Below are positions 25,972 through 35,193 of a stretch of DNA of 64,000 nt, piece after piece. Source of the DNA: Ignavibacteriota bacterium. GTDB lineage: Bacteria; Bacteroidota; Ignavibacteria; SZUA-365. The stretch is taken from contig JACRFB010000024.1 of assembly GCA_016218045.1 (NCBI GenBank), positions 1-64,000 on the forward strand, read 5' to 3'. The first letter of the stretch is position 1. Each line of letters begins with the position of its first letter. The position numbers were made by a program, and so were the translations under genes. A model generated the notes under the pieces. The model was not told the DNA's origin. It searched no databases and saw only the letters and a list, made by a program, of their open reading frames with translations.

Positions 25972-27504
25972 TCAGAACGTCTCCTCTCCCTGATCCATCG
26001 TCGAGAGCAGTGTGCCGAGCATGTCCCGATACCCGACGATTCCATCGTCCTCGCTCTTCGCGAGTTTGGAATGCTGGTGCAGTCCCTCGAGAATCAGTTC
26101 CATTGCGGGTGCGAGAGATGTCTCGTCGCCGCCGAACTGTCCCTGCGCAAGCGCGCGCAGTCCGGGCACACTCGAGAGCAGCGCGACATACTCGTTCTGC
26201 GGCATGTCGTCGGTGAGCAGCAGATCGCGTCCTCCTTCGAACCACGCAATGATCGGCCTGTACACCGACTCGGGCGATCCGGCGTTCTCGCGTTTTTCGC
26301 CCTGCTGGGCGCGGCGCGACTGACGTGATTTCGGCAGCGGATCAGGAAAGTAGCGCGCGAACACGGTCCGTGCGGCCTTGCCTATCAGCGCTTTCGACAC
26401 TGTGACCAGTCCCTCCTGCTCACCTTCGTATACGAGTTCGAGTTTGCCCGTCATCGAGGGCAGGATACGTCCGAGATCGGAAATACGCGGCGCGGCGACT
26501 GATTCGCCGTTGACGATGGCACGGCGTTCGGCGTTGGAGACAAGATTCTCCATGGCCGAAATGGTGAGCCGCGCGCTCACGCCCGACCGTTGATCCACAA
26601 ACTCGCTTCCCCGCGCCTCGAAGGCGATCTGTTCGATAAGCTCGCGGAACCAGTCGGGAATGTGAATCGTCACGCCAGAGCCGCGTTCCGTCCACGCCTC
26701 CTGGCGCGTGATGTCGACGGCATGTGCAAGATCGACGGGATAATGCGTGAGGATCTGCGAATCGATGCGGTCCTTCAATGGGGTGATGATATTGCCGCGG
26801 TTCGTGTAATCCTCGGGATTTGCGGTGAAGACCATGAGCACGTCGAGCGGTATGCGCACGTTGAAGCCGCGTATCTGAATGTCCTTCTCCTGCATGATAT
26901 TGAACAGGCCCACCTGAATGCGCGGCTGGAGATCGGGTAGTTCGTTGATCGCAAAGATGCCGCGGTTCGCGCGCGGGATGAGTCCGAAGTGTATCGCGCC
27001 TTCATGCGAATAGTGCAGGCGCTGCGCGGCCGCCTTGATGGGATCGATGTCGCCGATGAGATCGGCGATGGTGACATCCGGCGTCGCGAGTTTCTCGCCG
27101 TAGCGCTGCTCGCGCGGAATCCACTCGATCTCGGTGTCGTCGCCGTATTCGGCCACGAGGTCGGCGGCGCGTTTCGAGATCGGCTGAAAGGGATTGTCGT
27201 TGAGTTCCGAACCGGCGACAATCGGTGTCCATTCGTCGAGCAGTGTGGGTAAAAGACGCACGAGGCGCGTCTTGGCCTGTCCGCGCAAGCCGAGCAGTAT
27301 GATGTCATGCCGTGAAAGGATCGCATTGATCAGCGCGGGAATGACGGTGTCGTCGTAGCCGACCACACCTTCGAAGAGGCGTTCGCGTGCCGTGATTTTT
27401 GTGATGAGGTTGCGGCGCAGTTCTTCCTTGACGGGAAGCACTTTCCAACCGGCGCGGCGCAGGCCGCCGACGGTGGTGATCGCGGGGTGTCCGTTGTGTT
27501 TCAT
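25972..27504 (-). CDS. MoxR/magnesium-chelatase-type AAA+ ATPase
   Basis: 510 residues. The P-loop GLRGQAKT is at 72-79. The Mg-chelatase family blocks follow: IPRANRGIFAINELPDL (Walker B region with Asn-Glu), GLFNIMQEKDIQIRGF, FTANPEDYTNRGNIITPLKDRID (sensor 1 and arginine-finger region) and a C-terminal lid. A roughly 100-residue acidic extension after ARYFPDPLPKSRQ is beyond the usual core. It is the first gene of the operon with the VWA partner. A candidate metal-chelation or protein-remodelling motor. Confidence 0.85.
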   Translation of the reverse strand: MKHNGHPAITTVGGLRRAGWKVLPVKEELRRNLITKITARERLFEGVVGYDDTVIPALINAILSRHDIILLGLRGQAKTRLVRLLPTLLDEWTPIVAGSELNDNPFQPISKRAADLVAEYGDDTEIEWIPREQRYGEKLATPDVTIADLIGDIDPIKAAAQRLHYSHEGAIHFGLIPRANRGIFAINELPDLQPRIQVGLFNIMQEKDIQIRGFNVRIPLDVLMVFTANPEDYTNRGNIITPLKDRIDSQILTHYPVDLAHAVDITRQEAWTERGSGVTIHIPDWFRELIEQIAFEARGSEFVDQRSGVSARLTISAMENLVSNAERRAIVNGESVAAPRISDLGRILPSMTGKLELVYEGEQEGLVTVSKALIGKAARTVFARYFPDPLPKSRQSRRAQQGEKRENAGSPESVYRPIIAWFEGGRDLLLTDDMPQNEYVALLSSVPGLRALAQGQFGGDETSLAPAMELILEGLHQHSKLAKSEDDGIVGYRDMLGTLLSTMDQGEETF

Positions 27505-27523
27505 CTATGGTTTTTCCGGGAGC

Positions 27524-27554
27524 TTTGGCGATTGCCCCGCCGTCTCTACATTTG
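27524..27554 (+). promoter_or_regulatory. Promoter (TTTG - N19 - TACATTTG) close to the start codon
   Basis: TTTG at 27524-27527, 19 nt and TACATTTG at 27547-27554 match the Bacteroidota consensus exactly. The heptosyltransferase ATG is at 27563, only 8 nt after the box. If transcription starts about 7 nt after the box, as at tRNA-Leu, the mRNA would be leaderless or nearly so. Confidence 0.65.
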
Positions 27555-27562
27555 GTGGATGA

Positions 27563-28606
27563 ATGATAAAGCGCGTGAAGTCCGACATATCTAAAACACT
27601 CGTTTTGCGCCTGAGTTCCATCGGCGATATTCTGCTCGCAACGCCCTTTTTGCGCGCATTACGCCGGTCCTATCCACACGCGCGTATCGACGTCGCCGTC
27701 CGCGCGGAATACGCCGATCTACTGCGCCACCACCCCGCTGTCTCGGTATTACACGAGATCGATGTGCGCGAGGGGCGCGCAGGTCTTGCACGATGGAGGC
27801 GCCGCTTCCGCGAGGAGCGCTACGACACGGTCTTCGACCTGCATAATGTGCTACGCACGCGCCTGCTGCGACGGGGCATCGCGCCGCGTGTGCGCGTGCT
27901 GCGGAAGTATTCGCTGCGCCGCGCCCTGCTGGTCCGCGCGGGCATCAATCTGCTCGCGGCGGCCCCGTCCGTGCCCGAGCGCTATATCGCCTGCGCCGCC
28001 GCGGATGGACTCGAGCCGGACGATCGCGGTCCCGAGATCTTTCTGCCTGCGAAACTCGAAGAGGAACTGCGGCGAAGGGTCCTGCCGGAGGATGCCGGGA
28101 ATGCCCGGCTGATCGGCATCTGTCCCGGAGCGCGGCATACGACCAAACGCTGGCCTCTCGAACACTTCGAGGAATTGTGCCGTCTGCTTCTGCATGTGCC
28201 CGGCGCGCGTATCGCCGTGTTCGGCGGTGCGGATGACAGGGATGCCGGCGAAACTCTTGCGCGGCTCGATCCCGCGTCCGTCCACAATTACTGCGGCGCG
28301 CTGACTCTGCTCGAGACCGCGGCCGCGATGCGGTCGTGCGACGTGGCCGTAACCAACGACAGCGGGTTGATGCACATGGCGTGCGCGTGCGCCGTGCCCG
28401 TGGTTGCGCTGTTCGGCAGCACCGTGCGCGAATTCGGATTTTTTCCGTATCAGAGTGCGTCCGTTGTGCTTGAGACGTCCGGCCTTCGCTGCCGGCCGTG
28501 TACACATGTTGGTCGCTCTGATTGTCCGCGCGGGCATTTCCGGTGTATGCGGGATATTCATCCGCAGGATGTGGTTTCTGCCGTTCGTGGGTTTCTGCTC
28601 GAGTAG
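27563..28606 (+). CDS. ADP-heptose:LPS heptosyltransferase (glycosyltransferase family 9)
   Basis: 347 residues. VLRLSSIGDILLATPFLRALRR at the N-terminus is the GT9 acceptor-domain signature. GICPGARHTTKRWPLEHF, the VFGGADDRD nucleotide-binding turn and the VTNDSGLMHMACACAVPVVALFG block with TVREFGF are all present, as in WaaF/WaaC/RfaQ. A Cys cluster near the end (LRCRPCTHVGRSDCPRGHFRC) is a normal feature of GT9. It transfers heptose to LPS inner core or another glycan; which step is not certain. The TAG stop starts a GTAGATGG array. Confidence 0.88.
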   Translation: MIKRVKSDISKTLVLRLSSIGDILLATPFLRALRRSYPHARIDVAVRAEYADLLRHHPAVSVLHEIDVREGRAGLARWRRRFREERYDTVFDLHNVLRTRLLRRGIAPRVRVLRKYSLRRALLVRAGINLLAAAPSVPERYIACAAADGLEPDDRGPEIFLPAKLEEELRRRVLPEDAGNARLIGICPGARHTTKRWPLEHFEELCRLLLHVPGARIAVFGGADDRDAGETLARLDPASVHNYCGALTLLETAAAMRSCDVAVTNDSGLMHMACACAVPVVALFGSTVREFGFFPYQSASVVLETSGLRCRPCTHVGRSDCPRGHFRCMRDIHPQDVVSAVRGFLLE

Positions 28607-28980
28607 GTGGTAGATGGTAGATGGGTAGATGGTAGTTGGTAGATTGTAGTTGGTAGATGGGTAGGTTGATCTGCTGTATTCGTGTGAGGAGACAGGATAC
28701 AGGAGGCAGGAGGCTGCGTTATTCTCTCGCTCCGGTTTCTGTCGGGTTCTCGTATATCCGGTCTCCTAACTCCTAGATCCTGTCTCCTGCCTCCTGCCTC
28801 CTGCCTCCTGTCTCCTGTCTCCTGACGCAAAACGTACAGGACCAGCGGCGCGTTGTTTCTGAAGAACCTCTCTTTGAAGAGGTACGTTTGTTCAGTCCCC
28901 TACTTTCGCCTAATTTAAAGACTGACAATTCCTCCATTACCCCCGAAGAAATCCCCCACCATAGCGCCGGAGTACCTGCA
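28604..28980. repeat. Composite repeat after the heptosyltransferase gene
   Basis: From the TAG stop codon, GTAGGTGGTAGATGG-type units run to about 28665. GGTTGATCTGCTGTATTC, CGTGTGAGG and GGAGACAGGA units follow, then the reverse-complement CTCCTGCCTCCTG run to about 28828. This is the same module order as at 58975. From 28829 to 28980 there is a small hairpin (ACCTCT-CTTTGA-AGAGGT, 28866-28883) and ordinary upstream DNA of maeB. Confidence 0.85.
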
Positions 28981-31245
28981 ATGAAAATCAGAAAAGAAGA
29001 TGCCCTCGAGTACCATAGCATGGGCCGAAAGGGCAAGATCGAGGTTGTGACGACAAAGCCCTGCGTGACGCAGCGCGACCTGTCGCTCGCGTACACGCCC
29101 GGCGTGGCCGAACCGTGCCGCGAGATACACAAGAACGACGACCTGGTCTTCGAATACACGGCAAAGGGGAATCTCGTCGCGGTGATCTCGAACGGCACCG
29201 CGGTGCTGGGACTGGGCGACATCGGTCCGCACGCCGGCAAGCCGGTGATGGAGGGCAAGGGCGTCCTCTTCAAAACCTTCGCCGACATCGACGTGTTCGA
29301 CATCGAACTCGACTCGAAGGACGTGCAGGAAATCATTCGTGTGTGCCAGGTGCTCGAACCGACCTTCGGCGGCATCAACCTCGAGGACATCAAGGGGCCG
29401 GAGTGTTTCTACATCGAGCAGGAATTGAAGCGCACGATGAAGATTCCGGTGTTCCACGACGATCAGCACGGCACGGCCATCATCAGCGGCGCGGCGCTGA
29501 TCAACGCGGTGGAAATCGTCGGCAAAAAACTCGACGAAGTGAAAGTGGTGTTCAACGGAGCCGGCGCCTCGGGTATCGCCTGCGCCACCTTCCACATCTC
29601 GCTCGGCGTGAAGAAGGAAAACGTGACGCTCTGCGATACAAAGGGTGTGATCTACAAGGGCCGCACCGAACACATGAACGAATTCAAGGAGGACTTCGCG
29701 ATCGAGACCTCGGCGCGCACACTGGCCGATGCGCTGGTGGGCGCCGATGTGTTCGTGGGTCTGTCGTCGGGCAACATGGTGACTCCCGACATGGTGCGTT
29801 CCATGGCCCCGAATCCGATCATCTTCGCGATGGCGAATCCCGATCCGGAAATCACCTACGAGGATGCGATCGGCGCGCGTCCCGACATCATCATGGCGAC
29901 CGGACGCTCCGACTATCCGAATCAGGTCAACAACGTGCTCGGCTTCCCCTTCATCTTCCGCGGCGCGCTCGATGTGCAGGCCACCGCGATCAACGAGGAG
30001 ATGAAGCAGGCCGCTTCGTACGCGCTCGCGTCGCTCGCGAAGGAGGACGTGCCCGAGAGTGTGAAACGCGCTTACGGCGTGACCGAAATGGCCTTCGGAC
30101 GCGAGTACATCATTCCGAAGCCCTTCGATCCGCGCGTGCTCACATACGTGGCCCCCGCGGTCGCCAAGGCGGCGATGGACACCGGCGTCGCGCGCAGGCC
30201 GATCGAGGACTTCGACGCGTACAAACATCAGCTCGACATACGCATGGGCCGTTCGCAGGTGATCATGACGCCGATCTACGACAAGGCCAGCAAATCACCC
30301 AAACGTGTCGTGCTGCCCGAGGGCGATCAGCCGCGTGTCATCAAGGCCGCGCAGCTCGCGGTGGACGAGGGCATCGCCCATCCGATCCTGCTCGGCAACG
30401 CCGACATCATCCGCGGCATCGCCGACGAACACGGGTACGATCTCACGGGCGTCGAGATTGTCGATCCGAAAAAACACGAGAAGTCCGACTCGTACATCGA
30501 GGCCTTCTACAAGCTGCGCCAGCGCAAGGGAGTGACGCGCTACTATGCGCGTCGCGACCTGCTTTCGCTCAAGAACTACTACGGCGCCATGATGCTGCAT
30601 CAGGGCGACGCCGACGGCATGCTCTCGGGCTACACCTCGCACTATCCCGACACCGTGCGTCCGGCGCTGCAGATCATCGGCCGCGATCCGCGGTACAAGG
30701 TGGTCTCGGGCCTCTACGTGCTCGCCTTCAAGAAGCAGGCCTTCCTGCTCGCCGACACGACCGTCAACATCGATCCCACGCCCGAGGCGCTGGCCGACAT
30801 CGCGTGCCAGACGGCTGAATTCGCTGCCAACTTCGACATCGTTCCGCGCGTCGCGATGTTGTCGTACAGCAACTTCGGCTCGAATCTCGAGGCCTCCCCC
30901 CGCAAGGTGCGCCAGGCCCTCGAGATCGTCCAGCAGCGCTGCCCCGACCTCATGGTCGACGGCGAGATGCAGGCCGACACCGCCGTGGTACCCGACATCA
31001 TCAACGAGACCTTCCCCTTCTCGACACTGAAGGGCGGCGCCAACGTGCTCATCTTCCCCGACCTCAACGCGGGCAACATCGCCTACAAGCTGCTCGCCCG
31101 CATCGGCGGCGCGAATCCCATCGGTCCCATCCTGCTCGGCATGGGCAAGGCGGTACACGTGCTGCAGCGGGGCTCGGACGTGAAGGAGATTCTCGACATG
31201 ATCGCCATTACCGTCGCGGATGCCATTCGTAAAGAAGGATTGTAG
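28981..31245 (+). CDS. maeB: NADP-dependent malic enzyme fused to a phosphotransacetylase-like domain
   Basis: 754 residues from the ATG at 28981; an upstream in-frame start adds 31 residues without family similarity. The malic enzyme part (about 1-400) decarboxylates malate to pyruvate: [24 protein letters not shown] with the metal-binding Asp pair, [14 protein letters not shown] as Rossmann nucleotide site and [11 protein letters not shown]. The C-terminal part (about 415-750) is a phosphotransacetylase-like domain ([36 protein letters not shown]). As in MaeB of Escherichia coli, this domain normally serves oligomerisation and acetyl-CoA sensing rather than catalysis. The TAG stop begins a GTAGACG array. 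Confidence 0.95.
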   Translation: MKIRKEDALEYHSMGRKGKIEVVTTKPCVTQRDLSLAYTPGVAEPCREIHKNDDLVFEYTAKGNLVAVISNGTAVLGLGDIGPHAGKPVMEGKGVLFKTFADIDVFDIELDSKDVQEIIRVCQVLEPTFGGINLEDIKGPECFYIEQELKRTMKIPVFHDDQHGTAIISGAALINAVEIVGKKLDEVKVVFNGAGASGIACATFHISLGVKKENVTLCDTKGVIYKGRTEHMNEFKEDFAIETSARTLADALVGADVFVGLSSGNMVTPDMVRSMAPNPIIFAMANPDPEITYEDAIGARPDIIMATGRSDYPNQVNNVLGFPFIFRGALDVQATAINEEMKQAASYALASLAKEDVPESVKRAYGVTEMAFGREYIIPKPFDPRVLTYVAPAVAKAAMDTGVARRPIEDFDAYKHQLDIRMGRSQVIMTPIYDKASKSPKRVVLPEGDQPRVIKAAQLAVDEGIAHPILLGNADIIRGIADEHGYDLTGVEIVDPKKHEKSDSYIEAFYKLRQRKGVTRYYARRDLLSLKNYYGAMMLHQGDADGMLSGYTSHYPDTVRPALQIIGRDPRYKVVSGLYVLAFKKQAFLLADTTVNIDPTPEALADIACQTAEFAANFDIVPRVAMLSYSNFGSNLEASPRKVRQALEIVQQRCPDLMVDGEMQADTAVVPDIINETFPFSTLKGGANVLIFPDLNAGNIAYKLLARIGGANPIGPILLGMGKAVHVLQRGSDVKEILDMIAITVADAIRKEGL

Positions 31246-31354
31246 ACGGAAGACGTGAGACGGTAGACGGTAGACGGTAGACGTGAGACGGTAGACGTGA
31301 GACGGTAGACGTGAGACGGTAGACGTGAGACGGTAGACGTGAGACGGTAGACGT
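31243..31354. repeat. GTAGACG / GTGAGACG array starting on the maeB stop codon
   Basis: TAGACGG and TGAGACGG units alternate, giving a 14-bp higher-order period (AGACGTGAGACGGT) repeated about six times. The first TAG is the maeB stop codon, and TAG and TGA recur in shifting frames along the array. It ends directly at the maeB terminator. Confidence 0.9.
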
Positions 31355-31385
31355 GAAGGCGCGGCGAATCAGCCGCGCCTTCTTA
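31355..31385 (+). terminator. Intrinsic terminator of maeB
   Basis: A perfect 11-bp stem GAAGGCGCGGC / GCCGCGCCTTC with a 6-nt loop (31355-31382) is followed by TTACTTTC. It lies at the end of the GTAGACG array after maeB. Confidence 0.8.
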
Positions 31386-31422
31386 CTTTCACCTTGCTAC
31401 TTTGCTACCTTGCTACTTGACA

Positions 31423-31448
31423 AAGGGGCGACCGGATGATCGCCCCTT
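31423..31448 (-). terminator. Terminator of the DUF805 gene
   Basis: A 9-bp stem AAGGGGCGA / TCGCCCCTT encloses 8 nt. On the minus strand the stem ends in a T-rich stretch (TTTGTC). It lies about 30 bp after the DUF805 stop codon. Confidence 0.6.
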
Positions 31449-31477
31449 GTGTTGAAAAGCCCTACTCGGCCAGATGA

Positions 31478-31813
31478 TCAGGCCTTGGGATCCGGACCAT
31501 ATTCGTTATCGCCCGTGGTACCTGCGGTGAGTGCGAAGATAAGGTTCGCGATGGGTACCAGCAGCCACCAGCCGCTACGGCCTGTGTCATGCATGCGGCG
31601 CACACCGACCGCGATGGACGGAATCAGGACTGCGAGGTAGTAGAGAAGCTGGATGAGGGACATGACCAGCGCCATCTCGATCGACATCATCGCGATGATG
31701 CTCAGCACAACGTACACCAGGAAGTTCACGAGGAAGAACATCCAGTATTCCTTCCTGCGTGCGCGTCCCGAGAAGTCGGCGTATTTTTTCAACACGGCGA
31801 GATACCACGACAT
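31478..31813 (-). CDS. DUF805 inner-membrane protein
   Basis: 111 residues. The N-terminal WYLAVLKKYADFSGRARRKEYW is the DUF805 signature, followed by about three membrane helices and the conserved GVRRMHDTGRSGWW motif, then ANLIFALTAGTTGDNEYGPDP. Function unknown; proteins of this family are common inner-membrane proteins. It lies 62 bp after the Yip1-family gene on the same strand, so the two are probably co-transcribed. Confidence 0.88.
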   Translation of the reverse strand: MSWYLAVLKKYADFSGRARRKEYWMFFLVNFLVYVVLSIIAMMSIEMALVMSLIQLLYYLAVLIPSIAVGVRRMHDTGRSGWWLLVPIANLIFALTAGTTGDNEYGPDPKA

Positions 31814-31875
31814 AGGCTACTCCGATTTAGTGTGTGAGAGGGAATAGAGAGCGCATGACTCGAAAACAGCGCGCC

Positions 31876-32478
31876 TTACATGGCTGCACTGACCAATCCT
31901 AGACCAACAACTGCGAGGATCGCAGTGAGTATCGCGGCGATAATGAAGTAGATCACAAGTAGGACCAGGATCGTCACGATGAGATAGATGACGACTTTGT
32001 CCTTCGGCGTTTTCATCGTGTGCGGCAACCCGAGATAGATCAGGTAGAATCCATACAACCCGAAGAGCGAGCCGATCACTCCCAGCGGCGGATACACGTT
32101 AAAGATTCCTCCGAGCCACATCGGGGTGTAGGAATACGCCACGAGCTGCACGGCCCTGCCGAAGTTCTTCTCGGAAGCAAAGGAACCTGCCAGCGCATCA
32201 ACCACAAACGCGGTCAGCAGCACGCTGATGACGGAGAGAATCAGATTGAGCACCGCCTGGCTGATTCCAACCGTGATACTCGCGCTTGTGCCCCCGAAAA
32301 AGGGTATGGGAACTCCGATAATCCCGTACCCGATAAACGCCGCGATCGACGCGACCACCGCGAGCGGGAGGACGTAGGTGGTGATGATGGAGCCAACATC
32401 GGGCGACTCTTCGGCGATGACCGCCCACTCGTTTTTGGGTGAGACGATGATGTTCTTTGCTCGATCGACAAGACTCAT
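31876..32478 (-). CDS. Yip1-family integral membrane protein
   Basis: 200 residues with five predicted helices. The N-terminal MSLVDRAKNIIVSPKNEWAV resembles the family start that precedes helix 1, and VAYSYTPMWLGGIF is the conserved Yip1 motif between helices 3 and 4. Bacterial members have no assigned function; the eukaryotic relatives act in membrane trafficking. A strong GAGGAGGAAG ribosome binding site lies before the ATG. It precedes the DUF805 gene and is divergent from a bPH2-domain membrane protein, so three small membrane proteins are clustered here. Confidence 0.82.
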   Translation of the reverse strand: MSLVDRAKNIIVSPKNEWAVIAEESPDVGSIITTYVLPLAVVASIAAFIGYGIIGVPIPFFGGTSASITVGISQAVLNLILSVISVLLTAFVVDALAGSFASEKNFGRAVQLVAYSYTPMWLGGIFNVYPPLGVIGSLFGLYGFYLIYLGLPHTMKTPKDKVVIYLIVTILVLLVIYFIIAAILTAILAVVGLGLVSAAM

Positions 32479-32708
32479 ACTTCCTCCTCTTCAATGAATC
32501 ATTGATGGGTTGATGAAACGATGATGTGCACGCACGAATCGAAATCAGTCAACGGCAGCGAAGGGCAGAACCCTCGCGTGATGTTTTGTCAGAAATGGAT
32601 ATGCCGCAATATGGAATCAGAAACTCCGAAAGTCAAGCGGCCTTGCACCGCAGCGTCGTTTGCTCGATATTCCCGCGATTCCCCCATTCACCATTCCGCG
32701 GAAGAGCC

Positions 32709-33122
32709 ATGGCAGAGGAAACACCGATCTGGACCGGATCACCCTCACAGAAAACCAACATCGGTTTCTTTCTCCTCACTTTTATTCTGATCATCCCGCC
32801 CATCGTGCGGTATCTGAAGACCAAGTACACGCGCTACGAAGTCACCACACAGCGCATCATCTTTCACACGGGCGTGTTCTCGCGGCAGCGCGAGGAACTC
32901 GAGCTGTATCGCGTCAAGGACTACCGCGTGGTGGCGCCCTTCCTGTATCGGATATTCGGACTCGAAAATGTGATTCTCGAGACCTCCGACCGCACCACGC
33001 CCGAGGTCACGCTCCGCGCCGTCCCCGCGGGCGAAAACCTCTTCGAGAAAATCCGCTCACACACCGAAGCCGCCCGCGACCGCAAACGTGTCCGCGAAGT
33101 GGATTACGAACATGAGTCGTAA
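32709..33122 (+). CDS. Bacterial PH (bPH2)-domain membrane protein
   Basis: 137 residues from the ATG at 32709; an in-frame start 183 bp upstream adds a low-complexity tail and is not used. One membrane helix (IGFFLLTFILIIPPIVRYL) precedes a bPH2 domain: TRYEVTTQRIIFHTGVFSRQREELELYRVKDY (shown in parts) is its classic first half, followed by VILETSD. YdbS/YdbT-like proteins carry this domain. The charged C-terminus ends in RKRVREVDYEHES. Function unknown, possibly lipid or protein binding at the membrane face. Confidence 0.78.
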   Translation: MAEETPIWTGSPSQKTNIGFFLLTFILIIPPIVRYLKTKYTRYEVTTQRIIFHTGVFSRQREELELYRVKDYRVVAPFLYRIFGLENVILETSDRTTPEVTLRAVPAGENLFEKIRSHTEAARDRKRVREVDYEHES

Positions 33123-33159
33123 TACGCCGCCTGTGCGATAGTGTGCGGGTTCTGCGAAT

Positions 33160-33262
33160 ATTTGTGTCAGGATACAGGAGACAGCATACAGGAGCCACGA
33201 TGAGGACACTGTGTCTGCCTGACTCCTGACTCCTATCTCCTGACTCCTGACGCGCACGTGAG
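33160..33262. repeat. GGAGACAG / CTCCTGACTCC composite repeat
   Basis: GGATACAGGAGACAGCATACAGGAG runs (read in parts) on one side and CTCCTGACTCCTATCTCCTG on the other flank a GCGCACGTGAGG core near 33252. It is a short member of the same intergenic family, located between the convergent bPH2 and pruA genes. Confidence 0.8.
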
Positions 33263-33314
33263 GATACCGTACACCCTTACGACCCGACTTCGGACTTTGT
33301 TCTTGCTATTCAGC

Positions 33315-33343
33315 AGAAAGGGCGCTCATCGCGCCCTTTCTGT
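33315..33343 (-). terminator. Terminator downstream of pruA
   Basis: A 12-bp perfect stem CAGAAAGGGCGC / GCGCCCTTTCTG closes a 5-nt loop (TCATC), 8 bp after the pruA stop codon. T-rich sequence lies within the stem ends on both strands, so it may serve both convergent genes. Confidence 0.8.
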
Positions 33344-33350
33344 TGTTTGA

Positions 33351-34901
33351 TTAGTCGATTTTTTCCGACATCAATTTTGCCTGCGTAAAGAGCTGCAGGT
33401 AATCGCGGCCTCCGGCTTTGGAGTCGGTGCCGCTCATATTGAATCCGCCGAAGGGATGACCGCCCACCATGGCGCCCGTACACTTGCGGTTGAGGTACAT
33501 GTTGCCCACGAAGAAGTCACGGCGCGCCTGTTCGAGGTGTTTTTTGTTCTTCGAATACACGGCACCGGTGAGGCCGTAGATCGTGTTGTTCGCGATCTTC
33601 ATGGCGTCGTCGAAGTCCTTCGCCTTGACAACCGCGAGCACGGGTCCGAAGATTTCCTCCTGCGAGATCGTGTCCATGGGTTTCACGTTAGTCACGATGG
33701 TCGGCTGCACGTACCAGCCATTGCCCTCGGCGCGCTGACCGCCCACGGCGATAACGCCCTTCTCGTTCTTTGCGATCTCGATGTAGCCGAGTATCGAATT
33801 CATCGAACGCTCGTTCACGACGGGTCCCATGTACACGTTCTTGTCGGGTTCGCCTATCTGCAGCTTCTTGCCTTCCTCGATCAGTTTCGCGACGAAGCGG
33901 TCGTAGATGTTCTGATGCACGATGACGCGGCTGCAAGCGGAGCATTTCTGTCCCTGGAAACCGAAGGCGGAGGCGAGTGTGCCCTTCACCGCATCGGCGA
34001 CATCGACGCCCTCGTCCACGACGATCGAATCCTTGCCGCCCATTTCGGCGATGACACGTTTGATCCAGATCTGTCCCGGCGCCTTTTTTGCCGCGACCTC
34101 GTTGATGCGCAGACCCACTTCCATCGAGCCGGTGAAGGCGATGTAGCGGATCTTCGGATGCGCGACGAGATAGTCTCCCACCGAAGCGCCCGGGCCCGGG
34201 ATGAAGTTCACGACGCCTGCGGGCAGACCTGCTTCCTCGAGGATCTCCATGAGCAGCCAGGCCATCATCGGCGCGTCCGACGAGGGTTTGAGCAGCACGG
34301 TGTTGCCCGTGACCAGCGAGGCGGTGGTCATGCCTGCCATAATGGCGAAGGGGAAATTCCACGGCGGAATAACGAGACCCACACCGAGCGGGAGGTACAC
34401 GAGTTCATTCTTCTCGCCCGGAATCGGTGTGAGCGGCTGCGGCGCGGCGAGGCGCAGCATTTCGCGGCCGTAGAATTCGAGGAAGTCGATGGCCTCGGCG
34501 GTGTCGGCATCGGCCTCGGTGTAGTTCTTGCCCACTTCCTTGATCATCCACGCGTTGATCTCGTAGCGGCGGCGGCGCATGATTTTCGCGGCCTTGAAAA
34601 GGACGGCGGCGCGTTTCACCGCAGGCACATGTTTCCACGTCTCGAACGTCTTTAATGCGACGGTAAGCGCCTTCTCGGCAAGCGCCGTGTCGGCCTTGGC
34701 AAAATGGCCGATGGTTTCGGACACATTGCCGGGATTGATCGACGCGATAAAATCGGGCGTGAGAACTTTTTTGCCGTTGATGATCAGCGGATACTTTTTG
34801 CCCAGCTTCTTCTGGACAAGCGCCAGCGCGGCCTGTTGTTTGCGCGCGTTCGCCGGCTTTGTGAAATCGGTGATTGGTTCGTTGCGAAATTCTGTGGGCA
34901 T
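33351..34901 (-). CDS. pruA: L-glutamate gamma-semialdehyde dehydrogenase (1-pyrroline-5-carboxylate dehydrogenase)
   Basis: 516 residues, the length of stand-alone P5C dehydrogenases (RocA/PruA type). It oxidises glutamate semialdehyde to glutamate with NAD in proline and arginine catabolism. Catalytic Cys320 is in FGFQGQKCSACSR, the general base Glu286 in AEMGGK, the oxyanion Asn182 in PPWNFPFAI and the NAD-binding Lys205 in LLKPSSDAP. The TGAVYS and GGFNMSGTDSKAGG blocks near the end match the P5C dehydrogenase subgroup. No proline dehydrogenase gene is in the window. The gene is monocistronic, with a GAGG site before the ATG. Confidence 0.9.
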   Translation of the reverse strand: MPTEFRNEPITDFTKPANARKQQAALALVQKKLGKKYPLIINGKKVLTPDFIASINPGNVSETIGHFAKADTALAEKALTVALKTFETWKHVPAVKRAAVLFKAAKIMRRRRYEINAWMIKEVGKNYTEADADTAEAIDFLEFYGREMLRLAAPQPLTPIPGEKNELVYLPLGVGLVIPPWNFPFAIMAGMTTASLVTGNTVLLKPSSDAPMMAWLLMEILEEAGLPAGVVNFIPGPGASVGDYLVAHPKIRYIAFTGSMEVGLRINEVAAKKAPGQIWIKRVIAEMGGKDSIVVDEGVDVADAVKGTLASAFGFQGQKCSACSRVIVHQNIYDRFVAKLIEEGKKLQIGEPDKNVYMGPVVNERSMNSILGYIEIAKNEKGVIAVGGQRAEGNGWYVQPTIVTNVKPMDTISQEEIFGPVLAVVKAKDFDDAMKIANNTIYGLTGAVYSKNKKHLEQARRDFFVGNMYLNRKCTGAMVGGHPFGGFNMSGTDSKAGGRDYLQLFTQAKLMSEKID

Positions 34902-34964
34902 GAAGACCTCAGGTGTGTGTATCTGTTACGATTGTTGGTACGTGGCGATGGGGGGAGGAGCTGG

Positions 34965-35190
34965 GAGCTAGTATCGAGGAGTTAGGAGTGGGGACTTTGG
35001 CGTTGGGAGTTGGGAGTAGGGACTAGGAACTGGGAACTAGGAACTGGGGACGGGGGAGCTGGTGCGTTAGATTCGGAGCGATGTTTCTTGTACGTGTTAC
35101 GTGTTACTTGTTACGTGTTACTTTCCACTTTCCACTTTCCACTTTCCACTTTCCACCTTCTACCTTCCACTTTCCACATTCTACATTCCT
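34965..35190. repeat. Low-complexity array GGGAACTAGGAACT / CTTTCCACTTTCCACT
   Basis: From about 34965 to 35055 there are GGGAGTTGGGAGTAGGGACTAGG-like units (given in part). From 35088 there are GTTACGTGTTACTTG units, and from about 35120 to 35175 a CTTTCCACTTTCCAC run. On the minus strand this last array begins right at the TGA stop of the enoyl-CoA hydratase gene (TGACAGAGGAATGTAGAATG). No gene is seen in this gap. Confidence 0.8.
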
Positions 35191-35193
35191 CTG

